15,372 nt of DNA, from positions 54,383 to 69,754 of the forward strand of contig DBTR01000064.1 in assembly GCA_002307145.1 (NCBI GenBank), given 5' to 3'. Of the stretch, positions 1-7,781 are shown one piece after another (the first letter of the stretch is position 1; every line of letters begins with the position of its first letter). A program made the translations under genes and the position numbers. Under the pieces are notes generated by a model. It made no database searches, was not told where the DNA came from, and saw only the letters and a list, made by a program, of their open reading frames with translations. Source of the DNA: Rhodospirillum sp. UBA1311. GTDB lineage: Bacteria > Pseudomonadota > Alphaproteobacteria > Rhodospirillales > Rhodospirillaceae.

Positions 1-2
1 TC

Positions 3-872
3 GAGGCGGCGCGCGCGGGCGACGCGGGCAAGGGCTTCGCGGTGGTCGCGGGCGAGGTCAAGAACCTCGCCAACCAGACCGCGCGCGCCACCGGCGACAT
101 CGGCGGCCAGATCGCCAAGGTCCAGGCGGGCACCGGCGACGCGGTCAAGGCGATCGGCGAGATCGCCCAGGTGATCGCCGAGATGAGCGAGATTTCCACC
201 TCGATCGCCACCTCGGTGGAGCAACAAACCGCCGCCACCGCCGAAATCGCCCGCAACGTCGAGATGGCGTCGATGGGGACCGGCGAGGTCTCGGCCAACA
301 TCCAGAGCGTGGAGCAGGCGGCCACCGCCACCGGCGCGTCGGCGACCCAGATTCACGACGCCGCCTCCGACCTTTCGGCGCAGGCGAGCGCGCTCACCCG
401 GGAGGTCGCGAAGTTCCTCGCCCAGGTGCGCGCCGACAAGGACGACATGGTGCTGATGCCCTGGGATCCGAAGATCGAGAGCGGCGTACCCGCGATCGAC
501 CGCGACCACCGCCGCCTCGTCGACCTGCTGAACGCCGCCTATGCGGCGATGATGTCGGGCGAAGGGCTCGACGCCGCGATCCGGATGGCCAACGAGTTGC
601 ACGAAATCCTCGCGCAGCACTGCGCCGACGAGGAACGCCTGATGCAGCGGATCGGCTATCCGAAGACCGCCGAGCACCACCAGATCCACCAGGACCTGCT
701 GGTGAAGTTCGGCGGGCTGGAAAAGCGGATGGTCGCGGGGGATCGCGACGCCGGTCCCGAACTGTTCAAGTTCCTCGCCGACTGGCTGAAGGCCCACACC
801 TACCGCCACGACCTCGCGTTCGTCGAGTACGCGCGGTCGAAGGGCCACTCCGGCGTCCTGATGGGGGGCTGA
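3..872 (+). CDS. Methyl-accepting chemotaxis protein with C-terminal hemerythrin domain (3' part only)
   Basis: The reading frame is open from the window edge, so the N-terminus (sensor, membrane segments, HAMP) is missing. The first in-window codons give EAARAGDAGKGFAVVAGEVK, the conserved cytoplasmic tip of MCP signalling domains that contacts CheA and CheW. A heptad-rich coiled coil follows to about nt 430. From about nt 450 to 850 there is a complete bacterial hemerythrin domain. Its diiron ligands are all present: His in DRDH (nt 507), His and Glu in HCADE (nt 618-632), HHQIH (nt 675-689) and HTYRHD (nt 795-812). Hemerythrin-tailed receptors are known to bind oxygen at the diiron site, so this is probably an oxygen or redox taxis receptor; that role is inferred. 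No classical C-terminal CheR-binding pentapeptide is seen. It ends facing the copper operon. Confidence 0.95.
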   Translation, partial: EAARAGDAGKGFAVVAGEVKNLANQTARATGDIGGQIAKVQAGTGDAVKAIGEIAQVIAEMSEISTSIATSVEQQTAATAEIARNVEMASMGTGEVSANIQSVEQAATATGASATQIHDAASDLSAQASALTREVAKFLAQVRADKDDMVLMPWDPKIESGVPAIDRDHRRLVDLLNAAYAAMMSGEGLDAAIRMANELHEILAQHCADEERLMQRIGYPKTAEHHQIHQDLLVKFGGLEKRMVAGDRDAGPELFKFLADWLKAHTYRHDLAFVEYARSKGHSGVLMGG

Positions 873-879
873 GGCGATC

Positions 880-908
880 CGGGCGCGGCGGGGTCTCCGC
901 CGCGCCCG
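880..908. terminator. GC-rich hairpin between convergent genes, likely bidirectional terminator
   Basis: A perfect 12-bp stem (880-891 with 897-908) closes a 5-nt loop. It lies between the MCP stop at 872 and the cusF stop at 914. On the + strand it is followed by ATTTCTC, a weak U-tract; the other side has none. The convergent position fits a shared terminator, better supported for the chemoreceptor than for the copper operon. Confidence 0.6.
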
Positions 909-913
909 ATTTC

Positions 914-1252
914 TCACTTCGCGGGCGCGAGCCTGACGATCTGGAAGCTGCCGTCGGCCTGCTTCTCGACGGTGAAGTCGACCTTCGCGCCGGGCTTGGC
1001 CGCCGCGAGGTCCACATCCTTCGCCACCGCGAACGGCATGGTCATCCCCGGCCATTGCAGCGACGCGATCGGGCCGTGGGCGATGGTGACGCTGCGCTTG
1101 GCGGCGTCCACCGCCTTGACTTCGCCCGAACCGTCGCCGCCCACGGTGGCGTGGTTCATCCCCGCCATCGCCGCGTGGGAGGCATCGGCGGCGAACGCCG
1201 GAGTGGCGAGCGCCAGGGCAAGACCGGCGGACAACATCAGTTTACGAAGCAT
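914..1252 (-). CDS. cusF: Periplasmic copper/silver metallochaperone, CusF family
   Basis: This 112-residue exported protein has a Sec signal peptide ending AFA at residue 21, then a CusF-type small barrel domain. The Cu(I)/Ag(I) ligand set of E. coli CusF (His36, Trp44, Met47, Met49) is reproduced with identical spacing as His59, Trp67, Met70 and Met72, the last three inside WPGMTMPF. The tryptophan caps the metal through a cation-pi contact. The segment just after the signal peptide has extra His and Met residues (H26, M29, M32, H34) that could also bind copper. CusF hands metal to CusB. It is the last gene of the leftward operon and its start lies inside the end of cusA (11-nt overlap). 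An AGGAGA ribosome site lies 9 nt upstream of the ATG, within cusA. In E. coli cusF sits between cusC and cusB, so the order here differs. Confidence 0.95.
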   Translation of the reverse strand: MLRKLMLSAGLALALATPAFAADASHAAMAGMNHATVGGDGSGEVKAVDAAKRSVTIAHGPIASLQWPGMTMPFAVAKDVDLAAAKPGAKVDFTVEKQADGSFQIVRLAPAK

Positions 1253-4200
1253 GGGAAAGAGTCTCCTGGGTTGAGGATGGAACGTCCGAGACGCCTTGCG
1301 GGAGGCCTCGGCCTTTGATCAGCGCATAGATCGCCGGGATCACGATCAGGGTGAGCACGGTGGAGGACACCATGCCGCCCACCATCGGCATGGCGATGCG
1401 GCGCATCACCTCGGAACCCGAACCGGTGCTCCAGAGGATCGGCAACAGGCCCGCGATGATCGCGCAGACGGTCATGATCTTCGGCCGGACGCGCTCCACC
1501 GCGCCCTCCATGATCGCCTGGATGAGATCGGCGCGGGTGAAGGCGCGGCCTTGGCCGAGGCGTTCGGCTCGCAACGCGGCTTCCGCATGGTCGAGGTAGA
1601 CCAGCATCACCACGCCGGTTTCGGCGGCGACCCCGGCGAGCGCGATGTAGCCCACCGCCACCGCCACCGACATGTCGTAGCCCAGCGCCCATTGCAGCCA
1701 GAGGCCGCCGACCAGGGCGAACGGCAACGAGGCCATCACGATCAGGGTTTCGGTGACGCGCTTGAAGTTGAGGAACAGCAGCAGGAAGATCAGCGCCAGG
1801 GTGAACGGCACCACCACCTTGAGCTTGGCTACCGCGCGCTCCAGGCTTTCGAACTGGCCCGACCAGGTGACGAAGAAGCCCTGCGGCATCTCCACCGCTT
1901 GCGCCACCTTCTCGCGCGCCTCGGCGACGTAGCCGCCGAGGTCGCGGTCGCGAATGTCGACGAAGATGTAGGTGGAGAGCAGGCCGTTCTCGCTGCGGAT
2001 CGCCGCCGGGCCCGGGGCAAAGCCGATCTCGGCCAATTGCCCCAAGGGGATCGGCGTGCCGTCGGCGGCGTTGACCAGCACGTTGGCGGCGATCGCCTGC
2101 GGGTCGGAGCGCAGGGCGCGCGGATAGCGGAGGTTGACCGAATAGCGCTCGCGGCCTTCCACCGTGGTGGTGACGGTCTCGCCGCCGAGCGCGGTGGCGA
2201 TCGTCGCCTGGACGTCGGCAATCGAGATGCCGAAGCGGGCGAGCGCGGCGCGGTCGGGCTTGATGTCGAGGTACTTGCCGCCGCCGACGCGCTCGGCATA
2301 GGCCGAGGCGGTGCCGGGCACGGTGCGCACCACGCCCTCGATCTTGCGCGCGATGGTTTCGAGTTGCCCAAGATCGTTGCCGAACACCTTGATCCCGACC
2401 GGGGTGCGGATGCCGGTGGCGAGCATGTCGACGCGGGCGCGCTGCGGCATCGTCCAGGCGTTGGATACGCCGGGGATCTGCAGCGCCTTGTCCATCTCCT
2501 TGATCAGCTTTTCGGTGGTCATCCCTGGCCGCCACTGGTCGTGGGGCTTCAGCGTGATCACGGTCTCGAACATTTCCGTCGGCGCGGGGTCGGTGGCGGT
2601 GGCGGCCCGGCCCGCCTTGCCGAACACCGTCTCGACCTCGGGGAACGACTTCAGCACCCGGTCCTGCACCTGCAAAAGCTCGCCCGCCTTGGTGATCGAG
2701 AGGCCGGGAAGCGTCGTCGGCATATAGAGGATCGCGCCTTCGTCGAGGGTCGGCATGAACTCGGAACCGAGGTGCCGGAGCGGCACGATCGACGCGCCGA
2801 GGATCAACACGGCGGCAAGGATCACCGGCACTTTCAGGCCGAGCACGCCCCGGATCATCGGCCGGTAGGCGGCGATCAGGGCGCGGTTGATCGGGTTTTT
2901 CGCCTCGGGGAGGATGCGGCCGCGCACGAACAGCATCATCAGCACCGGCACCAGGGTGATCGACAAGAGCGCCGCGCCCGCCATGGACAGGGTCTTGGTC
3001 ATCGCGAGCGGCTTGAACAGGCGGCCTTCCTGGGCTTCGAGCGCGAATACCGGCAGGAACGACACGGTGATGATCAGGAGGCCGAAGAACAGGCTCGGCC
3101 CCACCTCCACCGCCGCCGCGATCAGTGCGTCGGTGCGGGATTCGCCCGGCTTGATCCGTTCGAGGTGTTTGTGGGCGTTCTCGATCATCACGATCGCGGC
3201 GTCGATCATCGCGCCGACGGCGATCGCGATGCCGCCGAGGCTCATGATGTTGGAGGTCAGCCCAAGACGCTGCATCACCGTGACCGCGATCAGCACGCCG
3301 ACCGGCAGCATCAAAATCGCCACCAGCGCCGAACGCACGTGCAGCAGGAAGATCACGCACACCGCCGCGACGATCAGGCTTTCCTCGAAGAGGGTGTGCT
3401 TCAAGGTGTCGATGGCGCGGTGGATCAGATCCGAGCGGTCGTAGACGGTCTTGAAGCTCACCCCTTCCGGCAGGCCGGGGGCGATTTCGGCGATCCGGTC
3501 CTTGACCGCCTGGATCGTCGCGAGCGCATTCTCCCCGAAGCGCTGCACCACGATGCCGCCGACGGTCTCGCCGTCGCCATTCAATTCGGCGATGCCGCGC
3601 CGCTCGTTCGGGCCGATCTCGACCCGCGCCACGTCTTTCAACAGCACCGGCGTGCCGCCCTTGGCCGAGAGCACCACGGTTTCGAGGTCGGCGGCGGACT
3701 TGAGATAGCCGTGGCCGCGCACCATGAACTCGGTCTCGGCGGCTTCGATCACCCGTCCGCCAACGTCGGCGTTGCTCATCCGGATCGCCTGCGCCACGGT
3801 GGCGAGCGGAATGCCGTAGGCCTGCAGGCGACGCGGATCGACGATCACCTGGTACTGCTTCTGGAAGCCGCCGATGCTCGCGACCTCGGACACGCCCTCG
3901 GCGTTGACCAACTGGTAGCGGAGATACCAATCCTGGAGGCTGCGCAGTTCGTCGAGGCCCTTGTCCTTGGATTCGAGCGCGTATTGGTAGACCCAGCCCA
4001 CGCCCGTGGCGTCGGGGCCGAGCGTCGGCGTCACTCCGGCGGGGAGGGTCTTGGCGGCGGAGTTGAGGTACTCCATCACCCGTGAGCGCGCCCAATAGAT
4101 ATCGGTGCCGTCGTCGAAGATCACCGTGACGAAGCTCGCGCCGAAGAACGACTGGCCGCGCACGACGTGGGACTTCGGCACGCTCAGCATCGCGGTGGTG

Positions 4201-4406
4201 AGCGGATAGGTGACCTGGTCCTCGACCACCTGCGGCGCCTGGCCGGGGAAGTCGGTGTAGATGATCACCTGGGTGTCGGAGAGATCGGGCAGCGCGTCGA
4301 GCGCGAGGCGTTGGGTCGAGACCACGCCGAGCCCCACCACCAGGGCGGTGGCGAGAAGGACCAAAAACACGTTGCGGGCCGACCAGCGGATGACGGCGGA
4401 AATCAT
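1242..4406 (-). CDS. cusA: Cu(I)/Ag(I) efflux RND transporter, CusA (HME-RND)
   Basis: This 1054-residue inner-membrane pump has the family's usual length. It is the proton-driven core of a CusCBA tripartite exporter. TM1 lies at about residues 12-31. The TM4 signature GAMIDAAIVMIENAHK (residues 398-413) is the copper/silver type and carries the proton-relay Asp402 and Glu409. The three substrate-binding methionines of E. coli CusA (573, 623, 672) align with Met562 (YMPTT), Met612 (EMFET) and Met661 (VDMLATG), with the same 50- and 49-residue spacings. Glu556 and Glu614 match Glu567 and Glu625. The intramembrane methionine relay appears as Met388, Met400 and Met407. These features favour monovalent copper/silver over zinc, cobalt or cadmium. 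The start ATG overlaps the cusB stop (ATGA), so translation is probably coupled. Confidence 0.97.
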   Translation of the reverse strand: MISAVIRWSARNVFLVLLATALVVGLGVVSTQRLALDALPDLSDTQVIIYTDFPGQAPQVVEDQVTYPLTTAMLSVPKSHVVRGQSFFGASFVTVIFDDGTDIYWARSRVMEYLNSAAKTLPAGVTPTLGPDATGVGWVYQYALESKDKGLDELRSLQDWYLRYQLVNAEGVSEVASIGGFQKQYQVIVDPRRLQAYGIPLATVAQAIRMSNADVGGRVIEAAETEFMVRGHGYLKSAADLETVVLSAKGGTPVLLKDVARVEIGPNERRGIAELNGDGETVGGIVVQRFGENALATIQAVKDRIAEIAPGLPEGVSFKTVYDRSDLIHRAIDTLKHTLFEESLIVAAVCVIFLLHVRSALVAILMLPVGVLIAVTVMQRLGLTSNIMSLGGIAIAVGAMIDAAIVMIENAHKHLERIKPGESRTDALIAAAVEVGPSLFFGLLIITVSFLPVFALEAQEGRLFKPLAMTKTLSMAGAALLSITLVPVLMMLFVRGRILPEAKNPINRALIAAYRPMIRGVLGLKVPVILAAVLILGASIVPLRHLGSEFMPTLDEGAILYMPTTLPGLSITKAGELLQVQDRVLKSFPEVETVFGKAGRAATATDPAPTEMFETVITLKPHDQWRPGMTTEKLIKEMDKALQIPGVSNAWTMPQRARVDMLATGIRTPVGIKVFGNDLGQLETIARKIEGVVRTVPGTASAYAERVGGGKYLDIKPDRAALARFGISIADVQATIATALGGETVTTTVEGRERYSVNLRYPRALRSDPQAIAANVLVNAADGTPIPLGQLAEIGFAPGPAAIRSENGLLSTYIFVDIRDRDLGGYVAEAREKVAQAVEMPQGFFVTWSGQFESLERAVAKLKVVVPFTLALIFLLLFLNFKRVTETLIVMASLPFALVGGLWLQWALGYDMSVAVAVGYIALAGVAAETGVVMLVYLDHAEAALRAERLGQGRAFTRADLIQAIMEGAVERVRPKIMTVCAIIAGLLPILWSTGSGSEVMRRIAMPMVGGMVSSTVLTLIVIPAIYALIKGRGLPQGVSDVPSSTQETLSHAS

Positions 4407-5650
4407 TTCGGCTGCGCTCCGATTTCGGGGGTTTCGAAGGACTGGAGCGCGGCGCGGAGGTTGCTTTCCGCGTCGATCAGGAAGTTGGCGCGGGTCACCA
4501 CCGCGTCGCCTGCGTCAAGGCCCTCGGTGATCTCGACGTAGCCGTCGGAGCGCGCGCCGAGCTTGACCGCGCGCGGTTCGAAGCGGCCCTCGCCGCGGTC
4601 GATCAGCACGGTCTGGCGCGCGCCGGTGTCGAGCACCGCCGAATCCGGCACCGCCAGCACCGCCGCCTGCCCCACCGGCGAAGCGATTTCCACCGAACCG
4701 TAGAGCGAGGGGCGCAGGACGCCGTCCGGGTTGGCGAGTTCGATGCGGACCTTGGCGGTGCGGGTTGCGGATTCGAGCGTCGGCGGAACGAACGACACCT
4801 TGCCGGCGAAGCTCCGGCCCGGCATCGCGGCGAAGGTCGCGGTGGCGGCGTCGTCGACGCGGATGCGGCGCAAGTCCTGCTCGAAGACTTCGGCGAAGAG
4901 CCACACCGAGGAGAGGTCGGCGAGGCGGTAGAGGGTGTCGCCGGGCATGAAGCGCATGCCGTCGAGCGCCCGCTTTTCCAGCACCACGGCATCGGTCGGC
5001 GCAGTGATCGCGAGGCTTTGCGAGGGCTTGCCGCCCGCCTTCAGCCACGCGAGTTCGCCCGCCGGAACCCCCCAGTTGCGCAGCCGCCCGAGGGCGTCCT
5101 CGGCGAGGTCGGGGGAGGATTTGCGCGCCAGCGCGTATTCCTGCTCGGCCAGCGCCACGGCGGGCGAATAGACCCGCGCCAGCACCTCGCCCTTTTTCAC
5201 CGCGCGGCCGGTTTCGTTCACCGGCAGGGATTCGATATAGCCCTCGAAGCGCGGCACGATCACCGAAATCCGGCGTTCGTCGGTGTCGATGATGCCGACC
5301 GCGCGAACGTCGCGCGACATGCCGCGCAGGGCGGCGGGCTCGCTCTTCACCCCGAGCTTCTGCAGCTTCGCGGTGGAAATCCTGAGGCCGCTCTCGGGCT
5401 CCGCGGCTTCGTTCTGGTAAACCGCGATGTAGTCCATGCCCATGTTGTCTTTCTTCGGCACCGGCGAGGTGTCCGGCAGCCCCATCGGGTTGCGGTAGTA
5501 GAGGATCTTGCCGCGCGGATCGGCCGGGGCCGCCGCCACGGCTGCGGGCGCGACGTCGGAAGTCGACGCGGCGTAATGGGCGATGCCGTAGCCGCCGCCC
5601 AGGCCCGCGGCGAGCGCGACGGTGGCGAGCAGAAGGGATGAAGTGCGCAT
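4403..5650 (-). CDS. cusB: Periplasmic adaptor (membrane fusion protein) of the Cus efflux system, CusB
   Basis: This 415-residue adaptor links the RND pump to the outer-membrane channel. A hydrophobic N-terminal segment (about residues 5-24) anchors or exports it. Next is a metal-binding segment with three methionines, Met56 in YYRNPMG and Met70 and Met72 in NMGMDY. These correspond to the CusB N-terminal methionines that take Cu(I)/Ag(I) from CusF. The adaptor core follows, with a barrel-sandwich and alpha-hairpin at about 115-240, then beta-barrel and membrane-proximal domains containing WLFAEVFEQDL and the closing VVTRANFLIDAESNLR. The ATG at 5650 is preferred over an upstream one at 5740 because the longer version adds an Arg/Ala-rich non-signal extension inside cusC. 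The chosen ATG overlaps the cusC stop by one base (TAATG), and its own stop overlaps the cusA start by four. Confidence 0.95.
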   Translation of the reverse strand: MRTSSLLLATVALAAGLGGGYGIAHYAASTSDVAPAAVAAAPADPRGKILYYRNPMGLPDTSPVPKKDNMGMDYIAVYQNEAAEPESGLRISTAKLQKLGVKSEPAALRGMSRDVRAVGIIDTDERRISVIVPRFEGYIESLPVNETGRAVKKGEVLARVYSPAVALAEQEYALARKSSPDLAEDALGRLRNWGVPAGELAWLKAGGKPSQSLAITAPTDAVVLEKRALDGMRFMPGDTLYRLADLSSVWLFAEVFEQDLRRIRVDDAATATFAAMPGRSFAGKVSFVPPTLESATRTAKVRIELANPDGVLRPSLYGSVEIASPVGQAAVLAVPDSAVLDTGARQTVLIDRGEGRFEPRAVKLGARSDGYVEITEGLDAGDAVVTRANFLIDAESNLRAALQSFETPEIGAQPK

Positions 5651-6906
5651 TACAGGTCGTCTCCGATCAGGGCTTCGATCTCCGCCAGCCGCGCCTGCTG
5701 CTGCAGCCGCGCGGCGACGAGGTCGAGGCCGGATTTCCACAATTGCTGCTCGGCCATCAGCACGTCGGTGATCCCGACACGGCCGAATTCGTAACCCTTC
5801 GCCGCCGCGCCGAAGCCGAGTTCGGCCTGCGGCAGTTGCGCATCGGCGATCACCGCCTCGACCTCGCGGGCAGCGGAGAGTTCGGCCCAGGCGTCGGCGA
5901 GGTCGTTGGCGATCTCAAGCTCGCGCGCCTCGCGGCGGTTCGCGGCGGCGGCGGCGGCGGATTTCGCCGCTGCGACCTCGGAGCGGTGCAGCCACCATTG
6001 CAGCGGCACCGAGAACTGCACCATCACCTCGTAGCTCTGCACCCGGCCGTCTTCCCGCGTCGCGCCGACGCCGACCTCGGCGTCCGGATACCAGTTCTTG
6101 TCGGCGAGCGCGGCGCTCTTGCTTGCGCCGTCGATGGCGGCGCGGTCGGCCTTCAGGTCCGGGTTGTCGCGGGCGGCGCGGTCGATCAGGGCGGCGAGGT
6201 CGTAGCGCGACGGGTCGGGCACGCTGCGCCAACCCGCGTTCTGCGGCATCGCGGTGGCGGAAGGCCGCGCCAGCAGGCGGTTGACGCGGGACTGCGCCAC
6301 CGTTTTCTTCGCCGAGATCCGCGCGATTTCGGCGGCCACCGCCGCCTTCTCCACCGCGACGCGGGTGACGTCGGGCTGCTGGCCATCGCCCTGGCGATAG
6401 CGCAGGCGCACGGTCTCGCCGATCGTGCCGAGGCGGTCATGGAGGCGCCGCGCGAGAACCAGGCTCTCCTCCATCGCCCGGTATTCGGCGAGCGCGACTT
6501 TCAGTTTCGCCACCAGCTGGTTTTCCACCCGGTCCGCACCGAACACCGCCATCCGCGCGTCGGCGTCGGCGATGCCGCGCTTCAAATCGCGCTTACCCCA
6601 GAACGGCAGGTCCTGGCTGACCAGGAGCTTCTTCATCGTGCCCTCGGTCGAGGGCTTGGGCAGGTAGGAGGGATTGTCGCGGCCCCAGTTTTCCATCGAG
6701 AGCTTGATCTTCGGGTCCATCAGGCTGGCCGCGCCCTCGACCTTGGCCGCCGCCGCGTCGGCGGCGAGGTTGGCGGCCATGATTTCGGGATTGATCCGCC
6801 GCGCCTCGGCGATCAGCGCGTCGATGCCGGGCTCGGCCCGCGCCGGGTGCGGCAACGTGAGGGCGAGAAGGACGGCGGCGAGGATCGGAACGGACGAACG
6901 GGGCAT
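5650..6906 (-). CDS. cusC: TolC-family outer-membrane channel of the Cus efflux system (CusC-like)
   Basis: This 418-residue protein supplies the outer-membrane duct of the tripartite pump. It begins with a Sec signal (hydrophobic residues 7-18, cleavage after ARA at 24). Two TolC-type repeats rich in Ala/Glu/Arg helices follow; the first contains SQDLPFWGKRDLKRG and the second MVQFSVPLQWW, the usual positions of the two beta-strand entries. Unlike E. coli CusC, the signal peptide has no lipobox cysteine, so it is probably not lipidated. The ATG at 6906 is chosen because a GGAGAG ribosome site lies 7 nt upstream and the signal peptide starts there; longer upstream frames run through the regulatory region. 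It is first in the operon and overlaps cusB by one base. CusC is assigned mainly from context; the family is certain. Confidence 0.9.
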   Translation of the reverse strand: MPRSSVPILAAVLLALTLPHPARAEPGIDALIAEARRINPEIMAANLAADAAAAKVEGAASLMDPKIKLSMENWGRDNPSYLPKPSTEGTMKKLLVSQDLPFWGKRDLKRGIADADARMAVFGADRVENQLVAKLKVALAEYRAMEESLVLARRLHDRLGTIGETVRLRYRQGDGQQPDVTRVAVEKAAVAAEIARISAKKTVAQSRVNRLLARPSATAMPQNAGWRSVPDPSRYDLAALIDRAARDNPDLKADRAAIDGASKSAALADKNWYPDAEVGVGATREDGRVQSYEVMVQFSVPLQWWLHRSEVAAAKSAAAAAANRREARELEIANDLADAWAELSAAREVEAVIADAQLPQAELGFGAAAKGYEFGRVGITDVLMAEQQLWKSGLDLVAARLQQQARLAEIEALIGDDL

Positions 6907-6986
6907 CGGGCGACTCTCCGGTGATCGGGAACGCCCCAGGTTTCGCCGATTCGGGTGTCGGAGGTGTTTCCGCCAACCCGGGAAAC

Positions 6987-7004
6987 TGTGACAAAGTGTG
7001 ACAA
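6987..7004. promoter_or_regulatory. Tandem TGTGACAA direct repeat, candidate response-regulator binding site
   Basis: Two identical TGTGACAA octamers (6987-6994 and 6997-7004) repeat with an exact 10-bp period in the 155-bp region between divergent cusC and the response-regulator gene. OmpR/PhoB-family regulators commonly bind tandem half-sites one helical turn apart. TGACAA also resembles the half-site of the E. coli CusR box, although that box is an inverted repeat. Binding by the adjacent regulator is inferred. Confidence 0.5.
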
Positions 7005-7007
7005 CCC

Positions 7008-7036
7008 TTGGAGAACGCCGGATTCGCCGGTATTTC
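7008..7036 (+). promoter_or_regulatory. Weak candidate promoter of the regulator/kinase operon
   Basis: TTGGAG (7008-7013) and TATTTC (7031-7036) are separated by 17 nt, a correct sigma-70 spacing with poor hexamers (three matches each). The TGTGACAA repeats end three bases upstream of the -35 element, the usual place for an activator. A start near 7043 would give a short leader containing the GGAGA ribosome site at 7051. No comparably clear promoter is visible for cusC on the other strand. Confidence 0.3.
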
Positions 7037-7061
7037 AGAGGAGACTTCCTGGAGAACCCCG

Positions 7062-7781
7062 ATGGCGGACGCCGCCCACATCCTGATCGTCGACGACAAT
7101 GCCGAGATGCGCGACCTGCTCGGGCGCACGCTGCGGCGCGAGGGCTATCGCGTCTCGGCGGCGGGCGACGGCAAGGGGATGCGCGCCGCGATCGCCGATG
7201 AACGCATCGACCTCGTGCTGCTGGATTTGATGCTCCCCGGCGAGGACGGCCTGACCCTCTGCCGCGACCTGCGCGCAACCTCCACCCTGCCGGTGATCAT
7301 GCTCACCGCCAAGGGCGAGGAGCTCGACCGCGTGCTCGGCCTCAAGATGGGCGCGGACGACTACATCCCGAAGCCGTTCAGCACCCTCGAACTTCTTGCC
7401 CGGATCGAGGCGGTATTGCGCCGCGCCAAGGGTTCGGGCGCGTCCCCCGCCGCCGAAGCGCCGCGCCGGGTGCGCTTCGCCGGGTGGGTCCTCGACATCG
7501 ACCGCCGCGAACTCCTCTCCACCGAGGGTACGGTGGTGCCGCTGTCGAGCGGCGAATTCAGCCTGTTGCAGGTGCTGGTGGAGCGGCCGCGCCGCGTCCT
7601 GTCGCGCGAGCAGCTGCTCGACCTCGCGCGCGGGCGCTCGGCGGTCGCCTTCGACCGCAGCATCGACACCCAGGTCAGCCGCCTGCGCCGCAAGATCGAA
7701 GTCGACGCCAAAACGCCCGAGCTGATCAAGACGGTCTGGGGTGGCGGCTACATGCTCGCCGCCGACGTGAGCCCGGCATGA
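7062..7781 (+). CDS. OmpR-family DNA-binding response regulator
   Basis: This is a 239-residue two-domain regulator. The receiver domain (about residues 5-120) has the acidic pocket Asp11/Asp12, phospho-acceptor Asp55 in LLDLMLPGEDG, Thr82 in MLTAKGEE and Lys104 in IPKPF. The AKGEELDR and GADDYIPKPF segments resemble OmpR itself more than CusR. The winged-helix domain (about 140-235) has the usual EFSLLQVLVE and DTQVSRLRRKIE recognition segments and ends with the TVWGGGYML hairpin. The ATG at 7062 is preferred to one at 7008 because GGAGA lies 6 nt upstream and the receiver fold starts directly. The gene overlaps the following kinase gene by four bases and is divergent from the Cus operon, so it probably controls metal export; this is inferred from position. 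Confidence 0.93.
   Translation: MADAAHILIVDDNAEMRDLLGRTLRREGYRVSAAGDGKGMRAAIADERIDLVLLDLMLPGEDGLTLCRDLRATSTLPVIMLTAKGEELDRVLGLKMGADDYIPKPFSTLELLARIEAVLRRAKGSGASPAAEAPRRVRFAGWVLDIDRRELLSTEGTVVPLSSGEFSLLQVLVERPRRVLSREQLLDLARGRSAVAFDRSIDTQVSRLRRKIEVDAKTPELIKTVWGGGYMLAADVSPA

Noticed and set aside
1296..4085. A 929-codon open frame antisense to cusA
   Set aside because: His/Arg/Asp-rich low-complexity translation typical of the antisense of GC-rich coding DNA; no start signals and no domain.
1237..4095. A 952-codon open frame on the minus strand overlapping cusA in another frame
   Set aside because: It is full of Arg/Asp/Gly/Pro runs, has no recognisable domain, and is explained by codon bias in a frame-shadow of cusA.
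4403..5740. Longer version of cusB starting at 5740
   Set aside because: The extra 30 residues are Arg/Ala/Pro-rich, lie inside cusC and precede a good signal segment; TAATG coupling supports the start at 5650.
5638..6924. A 428-codon open frame antisense to cusC
   Set aside because: Same antisense composition artefact; cusC has a signal peptide, family motifs and a ribosome site.
6934..6942. CCCCAGGTT shared between the cusC upstream region and 9154-9162 before the Met-rich protein gene
   Set aside because: A single 9-bp match in GC-rich DNA is within what chance could give, and the orientation relative to the two genes differs.
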